Source: CAYFZR01 sp964347835 [NCBI: uncultured archaeon] | Lineage (GTDB): Archaea > CAYFZR01 | Direction: 5' to 3' | NCBI GenBank assembly: GCA_964347835.1 | Contig: CAYFZR010000016.1 | Coordinates: 1 to 40,239, forward strand | Length of the DNA stretch: 40,239 bases | Shown here: in pieces, positions 1 to 8,780 of the stretch | How positions within the stretch are numbered: position 1 is the first letter of the stretch | How the letters are laid out: each line of letters opens with the position of its first letter | Made by a program: the position numbers and the translations under genes | The notes under the pieces: generated by a model | Told to the model about the DNA's origin: nothing | Databases searched by the model: none | The model's input: only the letters and a program-made list of their open reading frames with translations

Positions 1-71
1 TTTAAATCTAAGATAGATTCGATTTTTTGGTTTTAAGCTATGATAATCCCTACGGCAGATGATTTCCTCTA

Positions 72-254
72 TCATTTCTTGTCTTTTCTCTTTTTCCCTT
101 TAAATTCTTCAGGATCTACGGATAAGAAGTCTATACCTTTTCCTACTATGTTTTCTATCTTGGATTGTAGTTCACTCTTTTCTTTTTCTTCTGAATCTTT
201 TAAATCTTCTCCTATAATCTTTCGAGTACTAGATTTTTCTTTCTCTTCTTTCAC
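72..254 (-). CDS. Small charged protein of 60 residues, unknown function
   Basis: The reading frame opens with a GTG that overlaps the carA stop codon (GTGA), so translation could be coupled to carA. The product is extremely rich in Lys and Glu and has no membrane segment or recognisable motif. The N-terminal half looks disordered or coiled; the middle (IENIVGKGIDFL) is the only part that resembles a folded segment. I do not recognise the family. carB is the usual partner of carA and is not seen within the 71 bases left in the window. The overlap favours a real gene, while the biased composition and short length argue for caution. Confidence 0.4.
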   Translation of the reverse strand: MKEEKEKSSTRKIIGEDLKDSEEKEKSELQSKIENIVGKGIDFLSVDPEEFKGKKRKDKK

Positions 255-1336
255 TTCATCATCTCCACAAACTCATCGAAGAGGAATCTAGTATCTAAGG
301 GTCCAGGGTTTGCCTCAGGATGGTACTGAGCGGTCATAATGGAGTACTCCTCGTGTACTAGGCCTTCCACGGTTTTATCATTTAGGTTTATCTGACTTAC
401 TTTCAATCCTTCTTTGAGAGAAGAGGCATCTACAGCAAAACCATGGTTCTGTGATGTAATATATACTTTTCCATTCCTTAGGTCTTTTACTGGCTGATTT
501 GAACCCCTATGACCATACTTAAGTTTGTATGTTTTACCGCCAAAAGCCATTCCTGTTATTTGATGACCCAGGCAAATGTTCATCATCGGCATCTTACCTT
601 TTAACTCTCTGACAACGTTTACTGCTTCCTTTGCATGAATGGGATCTCCTGGCCCATTTGATATCAAAAGACCGTCTGGATCTAACTCGAGTATCTCCGT
701 TGAGGTAGAGTGTGAAGGGACCAATGTCACGTTTATATTTCTTTGTAAAAGAGAACGGAGTATACTCAGTTTTATTCCACAATCTATGGCAACTACATGT
801 AGATTACCATTAACATCGTACTGTTTTGATTTTTTTACACCAACTTTTGGCAGAAGATTGATATCAGATATGTCTGCATGCTTTTTTGCTAATTCAAACG
901 CGTAATTTTCGTCTATTTTTTTAGAAGAAACGATCAGCGAACAATTCATCTCACCATATTCTCTAATCTTTTTTGTCAGGGCTCTCGTATCAATTCCTTC
1001 TATTCCAGGAATCTCGTATTCTTCTAAGAAGGTAGGTAAATTTTTTTTACTTTTATGGTGAGAAGGCTGCCTGCAAACTTCTCTAACCGCAAAACCCTCG
1101 ACTTGTATTTTATCAGACTCAAATAAGGCGTCTCTTACTCCATAGTTTCCACACAGAGGGTATGTCCAGAGCAACACCTGCCCCTTGTAAGAGGGATCAG
1201 TGAGAGCCTCTTCGTAGCCCGTCATTGAGGTGTTAAAAACTAACTCGGCTGCAACTTCTTTTTCGATGCCAAATCCCTCTCCTTTTACAACTGTACCGTC
1301 TGCCAAAGCCAATACTGCTTCCATAACATCAACCAT
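251..1336 (-). CDS. carA: Carbamoyl-phosphate synthase small subunit (glutaminase)
   Basis: This subunit hydrolyses glutamine and passes ammonia to CarB to make carbamoyl phosphate for pyrimidine and arginine synthesis in the cytosol. The N-terminal domain carries the typical LADGTVVKGEGFG and MTGYEEALTDPSYKGQ blocks. The C-terminal class I glutamine amidotransferase domain has GPGDP, the nucleophile elbow ICLGHQ (catalytic Cys) and the HPEANPGP block with the His-Glu pair. The length of 361 residues is normal. Two starts are possible, at 1336 and at 1324 (MEAVLAL); a TATA element near 1370 leaves a short leader for either. The gene is divergent from the F420-linked gene at 1427 and is followed by a GTGA-overlapping small ORF. 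Confidence 0.95.
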   Translation of the reverse strand: MVDVMEAVLALADGTVVKGEGFGIEKEVAAELVFNTSMTGYEEALTDPSYKGQVLLWTYPLCGNYGVRDALFESDKIQVEGFAVREVCRQPSHHKSKKNLPTFLEEYEIPGIEGIDTRALTKKIREYGEMNCSLIVSSKKIDENYAFELAKKHADISDINLLPKVGVKKSKQYDVNGNLHVVAIDCGIKLSILRSLLQRNINVTLVPSHSTSTEILELDPDGLLISNGPGDPIHAKEAVNVVRELKGKMPMMNICLGHQITGMAFGGKTYKLKYGHRGSNQPVKDLRNGKVYITSQNHGFAVDASSLKEGLKVSQINLNDKTVEGLVHEEYSIMTAQYHPEANPGPLDTRFLFDEFVEMMK

Positions 1337-1365
1337 GCCAGTTCAACTTACAATATTTTTTGATT

Positions 1366-1381
1366 ACAGTATATAAATAGG
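1366..1381. promoter_or_regulatory. TATA element in the carA / FrhB-like divergent gap
   Basis: A near-palindromic TATATAAAT element sits in the 90-bp gap between two divergent genes. It is at a fitting distance for a short-leader carA transcript on the minus strand, and for an upstream start of the plus-strand gene at 1427. Which direction it serves, or whether it serves both, cannot be decided by eye. Confidence 0.5.
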
Positions 1382-1426
1382 TTTTATGTCTAATAAAAAA
1401 CCCATCTCTTCTTTGTTCTAAACACC

Positions 1427-2503
1427 ATGAGCGGAAAATATATATTTGATTCACATTTATCCTTCGATATAGGAGGCATCACCTTGGATAAGGGAGAGAC
1501 AATATTCGATGATTTGCATAAACAGGTAATCTTTCCTAAAACCTGTTGCTGTTGTGGCTCGTGTGTAACCGTATGCCCAACAGGTTCTATACGCCTAAAC
1601 CATCTTGGATTTCCCTATCATGTTGGTACCTGTATTGAGTGCGGGGCCTGTTTTTACGTTTGTCCTAGGACTTCTTTTCCTACAGAAGAGATTGAAGAGT
1701 TAATTTTTGGTAAAAAAAGAGAAGATGATCTATTAGGCGTTTATGAAAGCATGTACAGCGTCACAAGTATAGATGAAGATATAAGGAAAAGGATGCAAGA
1801 TGGTGGAGCCGTGACTTCTTTACTTAAAGGTGCTTTCGAGACTGATTTGATAGATGGCGCAATAGTTACGGGAGCATCTTCAAGACAACCTTGGTTAGCG
1901 GTTCCTATTATCGCTTCTAGTTACGAAGAGGCTTTATCTGGTGCTGGTACCAAATATACACTGAGTCCAGTAAATTCTTTACTCAGAGATGCAGTGGAAG
2001 GAAGATTTGAAAGCCTTGCTTTCGTAGGTACTCCCTGTCAAGTAAGGGGAATTAGAAAGATGCAGTACAATTCTCAATATGCTGGAAAGATGGCAGACGT
2101 GGTCAAGTACAGCATTGGATTATTCTGCATGGATAACTTCTACGACGACTTAATTAAACTGTTAGTAGAAAGATTCTACGGAATAGACCTAAATAACGTA
2201 ATCAAATGTAACATAAAGGGAAAGAACTTCATCGTAACTTATAACGGCGAGAACATAAATATCCCCCTTTCTAGAGCAAATCACTATCTTAGGGAGGGGT
2301 GTAAGGTATGCCCTGACTTCAGCGCGGAGTTCGCAGATGTTTCAATTGGCTCGGTAGGATCAAATGATGGCTGGTCGACGGTGATGATAAGAAACGAACA
2401 CGGAAGAGAACTCTTCAATGTGGGTAAAAAATACTTAAGAGTAGAGGAAATTCACAAACCCGATTTGATCAGTAAGTTAACCGAAAGAAAAAGAAAGCAC
2501 TGA
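1427..2503 (+). CDS. FrhB/FdhB-family F420-linked iron-sulfur subunit
   Basis: The product is a 358-residue member of the coenzyme F420 hydrogenase/dehydrogenase beta-subunit family, which binds FAD and exchanges electrons between F420 and iron-sulfur clusters. Two ferredoxin motifs lie near residues 39-80: a Cys-rich CCCCGSCVTVCP block and CIECGACFYVCP. The FrhB N- and C-domains follow, with FVGTPCQVRGIR and the C-terminal SIGSVGSNDGWSTVMIRN signature. No hydrogenase, formate dehydrogenase or Fpo genes are adjacent, so its partner is unknown; it may be a stand-alone F420H2-ferredoxin or F420H2-quinone input module. Its stop codon directly abuts the lysA stop codon on the other strand. Confidence 0.85.
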   Translation: MSGKYIFDSHLSFDIGGITLDKGETIFDDLHKQVIFPKTCCCCGSCVTVCPTGSIRLNHLGFPYHVGTCIECGACFYVCPRTSFPTEEIEELIFGKKREDDLLGVYESMYSVTSIDEDIRKRMQDGGAVTSLLKGAFETDLIDGAIVTGASSRQPWLAVPIIASSYEEALSGAGTKYTLSPVNSLLRDAVEGRFESLAFVGTPCQVRGIRKMQYNSQYAGKMADVVKYSIGLFCMDNFYDDLIKLLVERFYGIDLNNVIKCNIKGKNFIVTYNGENINIPLSRANHYLREGCKVCPDFSAEFADVSIGSVGSNDGWSTVMIRNEHGRELFNVGKKYLRVEEIHKPDLISKLTERKRKH

Positions 2504-3763
2504 CTACAAAAGTCTATCCGGCACTGTTTGATTCTTAATTAAATCGCTAAGCGTTTCTCTTTTCCTAATCAAATCCGCATTTTCATTAAAAACGAGAATT
2601 TCTGCGCATTTTGGTACCGCGTTATATTGACTACTCATAGAAAAGCCGTACGCACCGGCGTCGTGTATTACAATTAAATCCCCTGTGTTTATATCAGGAA
2701 GTTCTCTTTCTCTTGCAAATAAGTCTCCTGATTCGCATAAGGGGCCAACTACAGTTGTTTTAACTTTTTCGTTTGATTTTCCAACTACAGAGATTCTATG
2801 ATAAGAATCATACAGAGCAGGTCTCATCAATAAATTCATACCAGCGTCTAATGCAACTATCTTTCCAATTGAGGGGTTATTCTTTATCGTACCTGCCTTT
2901 GTTAGTAATGTTCCACTCGATCCTACGATGAATCTTCCAGGTTCCAAGATCAGCGTTGGATCTATACCTATATCTTCTTCTGATTCTCCTTTTACAATCT
3001 TGCAAACGACTTTCGCATATTCGTCTACAGAAAGTACGACTTGCTCTTTTTCGTATTGAATTCCTAATCCTCCACCCAAATTGACAAATTCTATTGTCAA
3101 ATCCAATTTTTCTTTCAAATCTTTGCATAAGGACATTAGTTTGGAAGTAGATTCTCTAAAAGGTTCTATATCAGTTATTTGCGATCCAATATGCATGTGT
3201 ACACCTTTAGGATTTATGTATTTTAATTCTGATGCTTTTTTATAGGCATTGAGGGCTTCTTTTACATCTACACCAAATTTACTCTCTCTTAGTCCGGTAG
3301 ATATCTTTGGATGGGTTTTTGGAGATACATCAGGAGTTATCCTAAAGGCAATATCTACAGTCTTTTTAAACCGAGAAGCGATCTTTTCCAGTAAATCTAA
3401 CTCATGTAAAGAATCTACGTTTATCATTAAAATATCGGTGTCGATAGCCATCTCAATCTCTTCTCTCGTCTTATTGTTACCGTTGAATACTATCTTCCCG
3501 GGAGATACTCCTGCCGCTAGAGAGATGTAAAGTTCTCCTGCTGATACTACGTCTGCACCTGCGCCTTCTTTTGCCAAAGTCTTGCATATAGCAAGGCTAG
3601 AATTTGCTTTATAGGCATAACAGACCATTACTTTTTTATAAATTTTAAAAAATGCCCTGAAAAATTTGTTGTAGTTTTCTCTTATCTTAGATTCATCATA
3701 AACGTAGATAGGCGATCCAAATCGGTTTACCAATTCTTCTGGAGTAAAATTACCTATTTTCAT
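2504..3763 (-). CDS. lysA: Diaminopimelate decarboxylase
   Basis: This PLP enzyme decarboxylates meso-diaminopimelate to L-lysine, the last step of the DAP route. The 419-residue length is typical. The PLP lysine is in YAYKANS (K52). The barrel motifs HIGSQ, GGGLG and EPGR follow, then the C-terminal CESGD and the YGFSMSSQYN block expected for substrate binding across the dimer. The start lies 8 bp downstream of radB, so the two are probably one transcript. The gene converges on the FrhB-like gene with no bases between the stop codons. Confidence 0.95.
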   Translation of the reverse strand: MKIGNFTPEELVNRFGSPIYVYDESKIRENYNKFFRAFFKIYKKVMVCYAYKANSSLAICKTLAKEGAGADVVSAGELYISLAAGVSPGKIVFNGNNKTREEIEMAIDTDILMINVDSLHELDLLEKIASRFKKTVDIAFRITPDVSPKTHPKISTGLRESKFGVDVKEALNAYKKASELKYINPKGVHMHIGSQITDIEPFRESTSKLMSLCKDLKEKLDLTIEFVNLGGGLGIQYEKEQVVLSVDEYAKVVCKIVKGESEEDIGIDPTLILEPGRFIVGSSGTLLTKAGTIKNNPSIGKIVALDAGMNLLMRPALYDSYHRISVVGKSNEKVKTTVVGPLCESGDLFARERELPDINTGDLIVIHDAGAYGFSMSSQYNAVPKCAEILVFNENADLIRKRETLSDLIKNQTVPDRLL

Positions 3764-3771
3764 TTTATCAC

Positions 3772-4446
3772 CTAAACACTTCCAAGTCCTGTTTCTGAAA
3801 TCTTAAAATGTGCGCTTATTTTTTCCGGTCTTGATCGATGTTTTATCAAGGTTGCCCTCCGGATATTTGCCTTATCTGTCTTTTCTAACATTATTATAGT
3901 CTTCGACCAGTACTGTAAGAACATCCCTCCGACCGGTTCTACTCTATCGTCTGCTATATTCGTATAAACCTGATTAGTTATCAAAACAGGGATATTATAC
4001 TTTTTCGCGATTCTAGAGAGTTGTACCATCTGCACGCCAAGATCTCTGGTGATCAATTTTTCCTCGTCTTCCACCCTGAATAATGCAACTGCCGAATCTA
4101 AAATTACCAATCCTAAATTTTTTGTTATCCATTTTTCTATATTTTTTATAATATTTTTCTGCTCTGAAAGGGAATCTGGCTCAAACAATAAGAAACGATC
4201 GTATTCCTTGCCTCCGGAAATCTGTAAGAATCTATCTGGAGAAAATCCACTCTCTACATCTATATAAACTACTTCGTCTCCTGATGAAAGAGTTTTTATT
4301 GTTGATTGGATGCATATATTCGTTTTTCCAGTACCTGCTGCCCCATAAATTTGAGAAATTGTTCTTTTTTCCCATCCTCCTCCCAACAAAGAATCGATGG
4401 GCTCACACCCTGTCTTCAACCTTAACCTTTTCTCTTCATTTATCAT
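3772..4446 (-). CDS. radB: DNA repair and recombination protein RadB
   Basis: RadB is the short archaeal RecA/Rad51 paralogue; it lacks the N-terminal helix-hairpin-helix domain of RadA and assists recombination. The 224-residue length fits. The Walker A motif GAAGTGKT lies at residues 35-42, and a Walker B-like LGLVILDSAV segment is near residue 112. The loop ITNQVYTNI and the GGMFLQYWSKTIIML block are typical of the family. The gene leads a two-gene unit with lysA and is divergent from a small unknown gene at 4500, with an AT-rich TTTAAATA element between them. Confidence 0.93.
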   Translation of the reverse strand: MINEEKRLRLKTGCEPIDSLLGGGWEKRTISQIYGAAGTGKTNICIQSTIKTLSSGDEVVYIDVESGFSPDRFLQISGGKEYDRFLLFEPDSLSEQKNIIKNIEKWITKNLGLVILDSAVALFRVEDEEKLITRDLGVQMVQLSRIAKKYNIPVLITNQVYTNIADDRVEPVGGMFLQYWSKTIIMLEKTDKANIRRATLIKHRSRPEKISAHFKISETGLGSV

Positions 4447-4499
4447 CGTATCTTTTCATTAATGTATTGTTTAAATAATCTTACCCCTTTATATGTCAT

Positions 4500-4808
4500 A
4501 TGAGGTTAATCAAAAAGTATAACATGCTGAGCATAAAAGATGCAAGAAGAAATATACATGAAGTTTTGAAAAGGATGAATCTTAAAATCGATGAGAAAGA
4601 ATCGAACAGGAATCATACTGAGATATTCGCACATAATGAAGACATTAGGCTAAAAGTTGAAATTTTTGAGGAGAGAGAGAATTTCCATTGGTTTGGAATG
4701 GATTCTATACCAGTTGTTCATCTTAAAATAGATTTTGAAGGGCCCAACGAATCTTTTAAATCCCTTGAAGATCTCATAAGATTATATTTTCTTAGAGGAG
4801 GAGGATAA
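4500..4808 (+). CDS. Conserved-looking small protein, unknown function
   Basis: The product is a 102-residue soluble protein without membrane segments or cysteine motifs. It starts with a basic helix-like stretch (to about residue 30) and continues with alternating beta-like segments such as RLKVEIFEE and VVHLKIDFEG. Two starts are possible, ATG at 4500 and ATG at 4524. A TTTAAATA element about 30 bp upstream of 4500 would give a leaderless transcript from the first. I do not recognise the family. It converges on the DUF1152 gene with a 27-bp gap. Confidence 0.6.
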   Translation: MRLIKKYNMLSIKDARRNIHEVLKRMNLKIDEKESNRNHTEIFAHNEDIRLKVEIFEERENFHWFGMDSIPVVHLKIDFEGPNESFKSLEDLIRLYFLRGGG

Positions 4809-4835
4809 TAACCTTAACATATATACTGAGGCTCT

Positions 4836-5765
4836 TTAAACTTCTCTGCTATATTCAATCTCGTAATCTAATTCTGTCTTAAATCCAAGTTCATTAACCC
4901 TTTTATTGGCTTCTTCTAACGAATTGCTCCCATCTACCGCCTTTGCAAAGGGATTGATCTCATATAATATTCCGGAATCCATGTAAAAGGTGATGGTAGA
5001 TACAGGGGAAACCTCAGCGGTCCTTTCATTAGATCTTATCTTCTGCTCCCCTAAGGCACCTTTAAATGCTAGCAGTGGTAATCTGCTAGCCTCGGTAGGT
5101 ATTTTTTTTACCACTTCCTCCAAAAGTTCTACGTCCTCAATTGTAAGTCCTCTGGCTCCTAACAATCCGTTATTCATAGCAATTTTTGATATGTTAAGCA
5201 GAGATTCTTCTATTCTTAGTTCACCATCACAGCCAAGACCAAAAGCACCAGTTACGCTTTTTTCAAACTTACATAGCACAGAGAGTGAAATAGCATCTGC
5301 CAAAGGACTCTTGACCTTCTCCTTTCCCGTTGCCAAAACGTCTCCGCCAACGTCTATACCTACTACTAGGTCACAGTCAAAATGATTTAATAAATCTTCT
5401 ATGGCTTTTGTAGTCCCATTAACACCGTGATTTACGTCTATAAGTACTATCTCATTATCTAAAAATTCACATAATATGCTCTCAGAGAATCTGACACCAT
5501 AAGACGTCTTCGTTTCTTCATTAACCAATGCCGCATATTTTCCTATTCTTTCGCAATTTTCTATTTCTTCGATTTTCCTCGGACCGGGTACGGGATCCAC
5601 GCTAATTCTCTCCCAAGAGAGCCCTCCTAAGACTATATCTACTCCTAAAAATTCCAGGTATTTGGCTGTAGATATACATCCAACTACATCTCCCCCTCCC
5701 CCCATCCCGAATACAAGAGATCTATCGATTTCTTTGCTTAAATTCTCTAGACTTTTCTTTTTCAA
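4836..5765 (-). CDS. DUF1152 family protein
   Basis: The product is a 309-residue cytosolic protein of the archaeal DUF1152 family; no function is established to my knowledge. The glycine-rich FGMGGGGDVVG loop near residues 19-29 looks like a nucleotide or phosphate binding turn. Further conserved-looking acidic motifs are IDVNHG and VGIDVGGDVLATG. The start is probably the TTG at 5765, preceded by a GGGGGATC Shine-Dalgarno-like run, which makes a 44-bp overlap with the end of the MscS gene. That overlap and shared direction place it as third gene of an operon with the exported coiled-coil protein and MscS. Confidence 0.8.
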   Translation of the reverse strand: MKKKSLENLSKEIDRSLVFGMGGGGDVVGCISTAKYLEFLGVDIVLGGLSWERISVDPVPGPRKIEEIENCERIGKYAALVNEETKTSYGVRFSESILCEFLDNEIVLIDVNHGVNGTTKAIEDLLNHFDCDLVVGIDVGGDVLATGKEKVKSPLADAISLSVLCKFEKSVTGAFGLGCDGELRIEESLLNISKIAMNNGLLGARGLTIEDVELLEEVVKKIPTEASRLPLLAFKGALGEQKIRSNERTAEVSPVSTITFYMDSGILYEINPFAKAVDGSNSLEEANKRVNELGFKTELDYEIEYSREV

Positions 5766-6597
5766 TGAGATCCCCCATACTTTTCTTGTCTAAAATTAAG
5801 TATCTTCTTGGATAAGGAATTTCTATGCCATTTTCCAGGAACTTTGTTTTGATTTTCCATCTTATTTCAGAATCTAACTTAAATCTCTCTTTTGCATCTC
5901 TTATCCATGCTCTTAATTCTAAATCAACAGAAAAATCTCCAAAATTCTTTAAAAGAACTTCGGGTTCAGGATTTAGTAATGTTCCCTCCGTTTCTTTCGC
6001 CGCTTCTACCATAATTTTTTTTGCTAAATCGATGTCCGATTCATAACTTATTCCTAATGGAATTTTCAAACGAATTCTCCGGTCTCCTATGGTATAATTT
6101 ACGATGTTCTTCGCAATGAGTTCTGCGTTAGGAATATATACTAATTTGTGATCTACCGTTCTTATTCTTGTACTTCTGAGAGTTATGTCCTCTACAGTTC
6201 CATACAATCCTTCTACTTCGATTTCATCACCCAGTTCAAATGATTTGTCTGCGAGGAGTAAAAAACCTGATATAACGTTCGCTATCGGATCTTTTGCTGC
6301 GAATCCTATAATTATACCTGCTATACCCAGTCCTGTTACGAGATAAGTAATATCATAACCTAATATCTTTACAATCGCCAAAAGAACGCTTAACAGAAGT
6401 ACGTATCTGATTCCTCTTACAATCGCGTGAATAGTTGTTTCGCTTAATATACGTAAAGCCAACCTTGATCGATACAGGATTCTCTCGCTGAGATTTGATA
6501 TGATCAACGCTATTAGTATGACGATTAAAATTAAAATAAAATTGTTTGCGTAGGCTTGAATATCCTCGTTAAGGTATCCTAGAACAATCGCAATCAT
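5722..6597 (-). CDS. mscS: MscS-family mechanosensitive ion channel
   Basis: The product is a 291-residue small-conductance mechanosensitive channel that releases osmolytes when membrane tension rises. Three membrane segments occupy roughly residues 15-110; the pore helix is within VTGLGIAGIIIGFAAKDPIANVISG. It is followed by the MscS beta domain (FELGDEIEVEGLYGTVEDITLRST split over the junction) and the C-terminal alpha/beta domain ending near PYPRRYLIL. The start codon overlaps the upstream stop as ATGA, so it is translationally coupled to the exported protein encoded at 6594-7787. Confidence 0.92.
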   Translation of the reverse strand: MIAIVLGYLNEDIQAYANNFILILIVILIALIISNLSERILYRSRLALRILSETTIHAIVRGIRYVLLLSVLLAIVKILGYDITYLVTGLGIAGIIIGFAAKDPIANVISGFLLLADKSFELGDEIEVEGLYGTVEDITLRSTRIRTVDHKLVYIPNAELIAKNIVNYTIGDRRIRLKIPLGISYESDIDLAKKIMVEAAKETEGTLLNPEPEVLLKNFGDFSVDLELRAWIRDAKERFKLDSEIRWKIKTKFLENGIEIPYPRRYLILDKKSMGDLIEKEKSREFKQRNR

Positions 6598-7787
6598 CGC
6601 CAGATCCTAAGTCCTATATAAGTCAACAACAATATAAAAAGTAGTAGTAAATTAGATACTAATCTTGTACGTTTTTCTGCATTTTTTTCTTCTATTCTTT
6701 CTACCTCTTTCTTTTCTGCCTTTTCTGCTAAAGTCACTACCAGCTTCAAATTATCATGGGCTTCGTTTGCCAGCAATAGGGCATTGTGAGGGTTTGCACC
6801 TCTATAAATATTTACATCTTCCAATTTTTGTTTTGCTGCTTGCAGGTAGATTTTTGCCTCCGTAACATCTGCACCGGTCTTTTCAATAGAATTTATCGTA
6901 TTTTCAACGGAAGCGAACTCAGTGGTAATGTTCTCTATAACTTTATCGATATGGTCTTTTTCAATCTCATCTAATAGATTTTTAGCACTTTCTAAAAAGA
7001 ATTTACTTCCTTTTGTCTTTTCTAAAGTCATGCTAAAATCATCCTCGTCGTATGCCTTGATTGCCTCTATTAATTTTGATTCAGCAAGATCAAGATTTTT
7101 CTTTACCGGTTTTAAATCCAAGTATTCGTCTAATTCTTGGTATTTTTCTTGTATGTCTTTTAATTCCTCCTCCATTAATTTAATCTCCGTCTCAGCTTGT
7201 ATTGCTAACTCTATGTTTCCAAATTCCAATATTATTTCTTTATCTATTTGGTTCTGTCCCCAGTTTAATTCAACTTTGTCCTTTATTTTTTCAGGTTCTT
7301 TTGAAGGGTAGACATAAAAAACCGTAGAATGAGGAAGTATTATCTTTGTTGATTTTAGGTAAAAATTTGGTTTCAAGACGATTTCTGGTTTATTGGTAAT
7401 TAATTCAGGCTTTCTTATTTGATGGAAAAATTTATAGCGATCATCTATCTTACTGGGCTTTCCGACATAGTATTCTGTAGCGAATTTAGCCTGCAGAAAG
7501 CCACTACCCAAGGGATTTCTGAGTGTAATCGTACTGTCTAACACATCTAAATTACCCGAATCATCAAATGCGTTAAGATTACTTACATTAAATAGTTTCA
7601 TCTTAATAACTCTCAAATCACTTTTTTCGGCATAAACAACAAATAAAGAATAAGAATCCCTCACATATGTCTTATCAGATCCTACCTCAATAATTTTCTC
7701 GTTCAACACGTTTACATTCATATCCTGACTAACACAGGGCAATACAAGCAATATTGCAAGCAAAGTGAGAAATACTCTGAATTTCAT
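6594..7787 (-). CDS. Exported, C-terminally anchored coiled-coil protein
   Basis: The 397-residue product begins with a clear signal peptide (hydrophobic LTLLAILLVLP, then a small-residue cleavage region near residue 20). Residues 25-190 look beta-rich. Residues 195-365 are highly charged helical sequence with Leu/Ile spacing expected of coiled coils. A single membrane helix (LVSNLLLLFILLLTYIGL) and a short basic tail close the protein, so most of it should lie outside the membrane. I do not recognise a named family. It is the first gene of an ATGA-coupled operon with mscS. A TATA element about 29 bp upstream of the ATG implies leaderless translation. Confidence 0.75.
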   Translation of the reverse strand: MKFRVFLTLLAILLVLPCVSQDMNVNVLNEKIIEVGSDKTYVRDSYSLFVVYAEKSDLRVIKMKLFNVSNLNAFDDSGNLDVLDSTITLRNPLGSGFLQAKFATEYYVGKPSKIDDRYKFFHQIRKPELITNKPEIVLKPNFYLKSTKIILPHSTVFYVYPSKEPEKIKDKVELNWGQNQIDKEIILEFGNIELAIQAETEIKLMEEELKDIQEKYQELDEYLDLKPVKKNLDLAESKLIEAIKAYDEDDFSMTLEKTKGSKFFLESAKNLLDEIEKDHIDKVIENITTEFASVENTINSIEKTGADVTEAKIYLQAAKQKLEDVNIYRGANPHNALLLANEAHDNLKLVVTLAEKAEKKEVERIEEKNAEKRTRLVSNLLLLFILLLTYIGLRIWR

Positions 7788-7806
7788 GCCTCCATCGATG
7801 CGAGCG

Positions 7807-7841
7807 TTCTATATAAATATTTCGAACATAGTTTATATATT
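7807..7841. promoter_or_regulatory. Back-to-back TATA promoters of the exported-protein and taw1 operons
   Basis: Two separate TATA elements lie in the 74-bp divergent gap. TCTATATAAATATT around 7810-7822 serves the minus-strand gene starting at 7787, and AGTTTATATATTTC around 7828-7841 serves taw1 at 7862. Each lies 25-30 bp from its start codon, which predicts leaderless transcripts in both directions. Confidence 0.65.
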
Positions 7842-7861
7842 TCAAAATCAATGGTAAAGCC

Positions 7862-8770
7862 ATGATAACCCAAGATGTCAGAGAAGTACTTGAAAAGCAG
7901 AAGTATAAGATAGTTGGAAGGCATTCTGCAGTAAAAGCCTGCCATTGGCTAAGACAAAAACTGCTCAACCGAAGAGCATGCTACAAGGACAAGTTCTATG
8001 GAATCAACAGTCATAGATGTATACAGATGACTCCAAGCGTTTCTTGGTGCACTCAAAAATGTGTCTTCTGCTGGAGACCAATTGAGTTAACACAGGGAAC
8101 CGAAATAGAAGAGGAAGACGATCCAAGAAATATCATAGAAGGATCAATACAAGCACAAAGAACCATATTAACCGGCTATGGAGGAATAATGGATAGAGTA
8201 GATTCAAAGATGCTAGAAGAGGCCAGAAATCCAAAACATGTTGCAATAAGTCTTGCTGGAGAGCCAACTTTATATTCAAAGATTGGAGAATTAATAAAAG
8301 AATTTCATAACACCGGTTTCACGACCTTTCTAGTAACGAACGGAACAAGACCAGATAGATTAGAGAGCCTTGAAGAAGAACCTACCCAACTTTATCTTTC
8401 TCTTGACGCTCCAAATGAACATATTTACAATATAATCAACGCACCAATAAAGAGTGACGGATGGAAAAGGATAAATGAGACATTAGAACTATTACCAAGT
8501 TTTAAATGTAATACAGTCATCAGGATAACCTGTATAAGGGGATATAACATGACGGATTTAAAAGGATACGCTAAACTAATATCGAAAGGAGAACCTACCT
8601 TTGTGGAGCCAAAATCATATATGCATGTAGGATACTCAAGAAAGAGATTGGATAGAGAGGATATGCCATCATTCGATGAAATAATGGATTTTGGAAAGGA
8701 ATTAGCAAGTTTAACAGGATATGAGATTAAAGATTTTTCCAGAGAAAGTAAAGTCGCATTGCTCGCTTAG
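7862..8770 (+). CDS. taw1: tRNA 4-demethylwyosine synthase Taw1 (radical SAM)
   Basis: Taw1/TYW1 condenses N1-methylguanosine-37 of tRNA-Phe with pyruvate to form 4-demethylwyosine. The radical SAM motif is C63, C67 and C70 (CTQKCVFC). An N-terminal trio C27, C40 and C53 matches the second [4Fe-4S] site of archaeal Taw1. ISLAGEPTLYSKIGELI and LVTNGTRPD are typical barrel segments. The 302-residue length is normal for the archaeal enzyme, which lacks the flavodoxin domain of eukaryotic TYW1. It is 10 bp upstream of sepS, so the two tRNA-related genes are likely co-transcribed. Confidence 0.95.
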   Translation: MITQDVREVLEKQKYKIVGRHSAVKACHWLRQKLLNRRACYKDKFYGINSHRCIQMTPSVSWCTQKCVFCWRPIELTQGTEIEEEDDPRNIIEGSIQAQRTILTGYGGIMDRVDSKMLEEARNPKHVAISLAGEPTLYSKIGELIKEFHNTGFTTFLVTNGTRPDRLESLEEEPTQLYLSLDAPNEHIYNIINAPIKSDGWKRINETLELLPSFKCNTVIRITCIRGYNMTDLKGYAKLISKGEPTFVEPKSYMHVGYSRKRLDREDMPSFDEIMDFGKELASLTGYEIKDFSRESKVALLA

Positions 8771-8780
8771 GAGGAATTAA

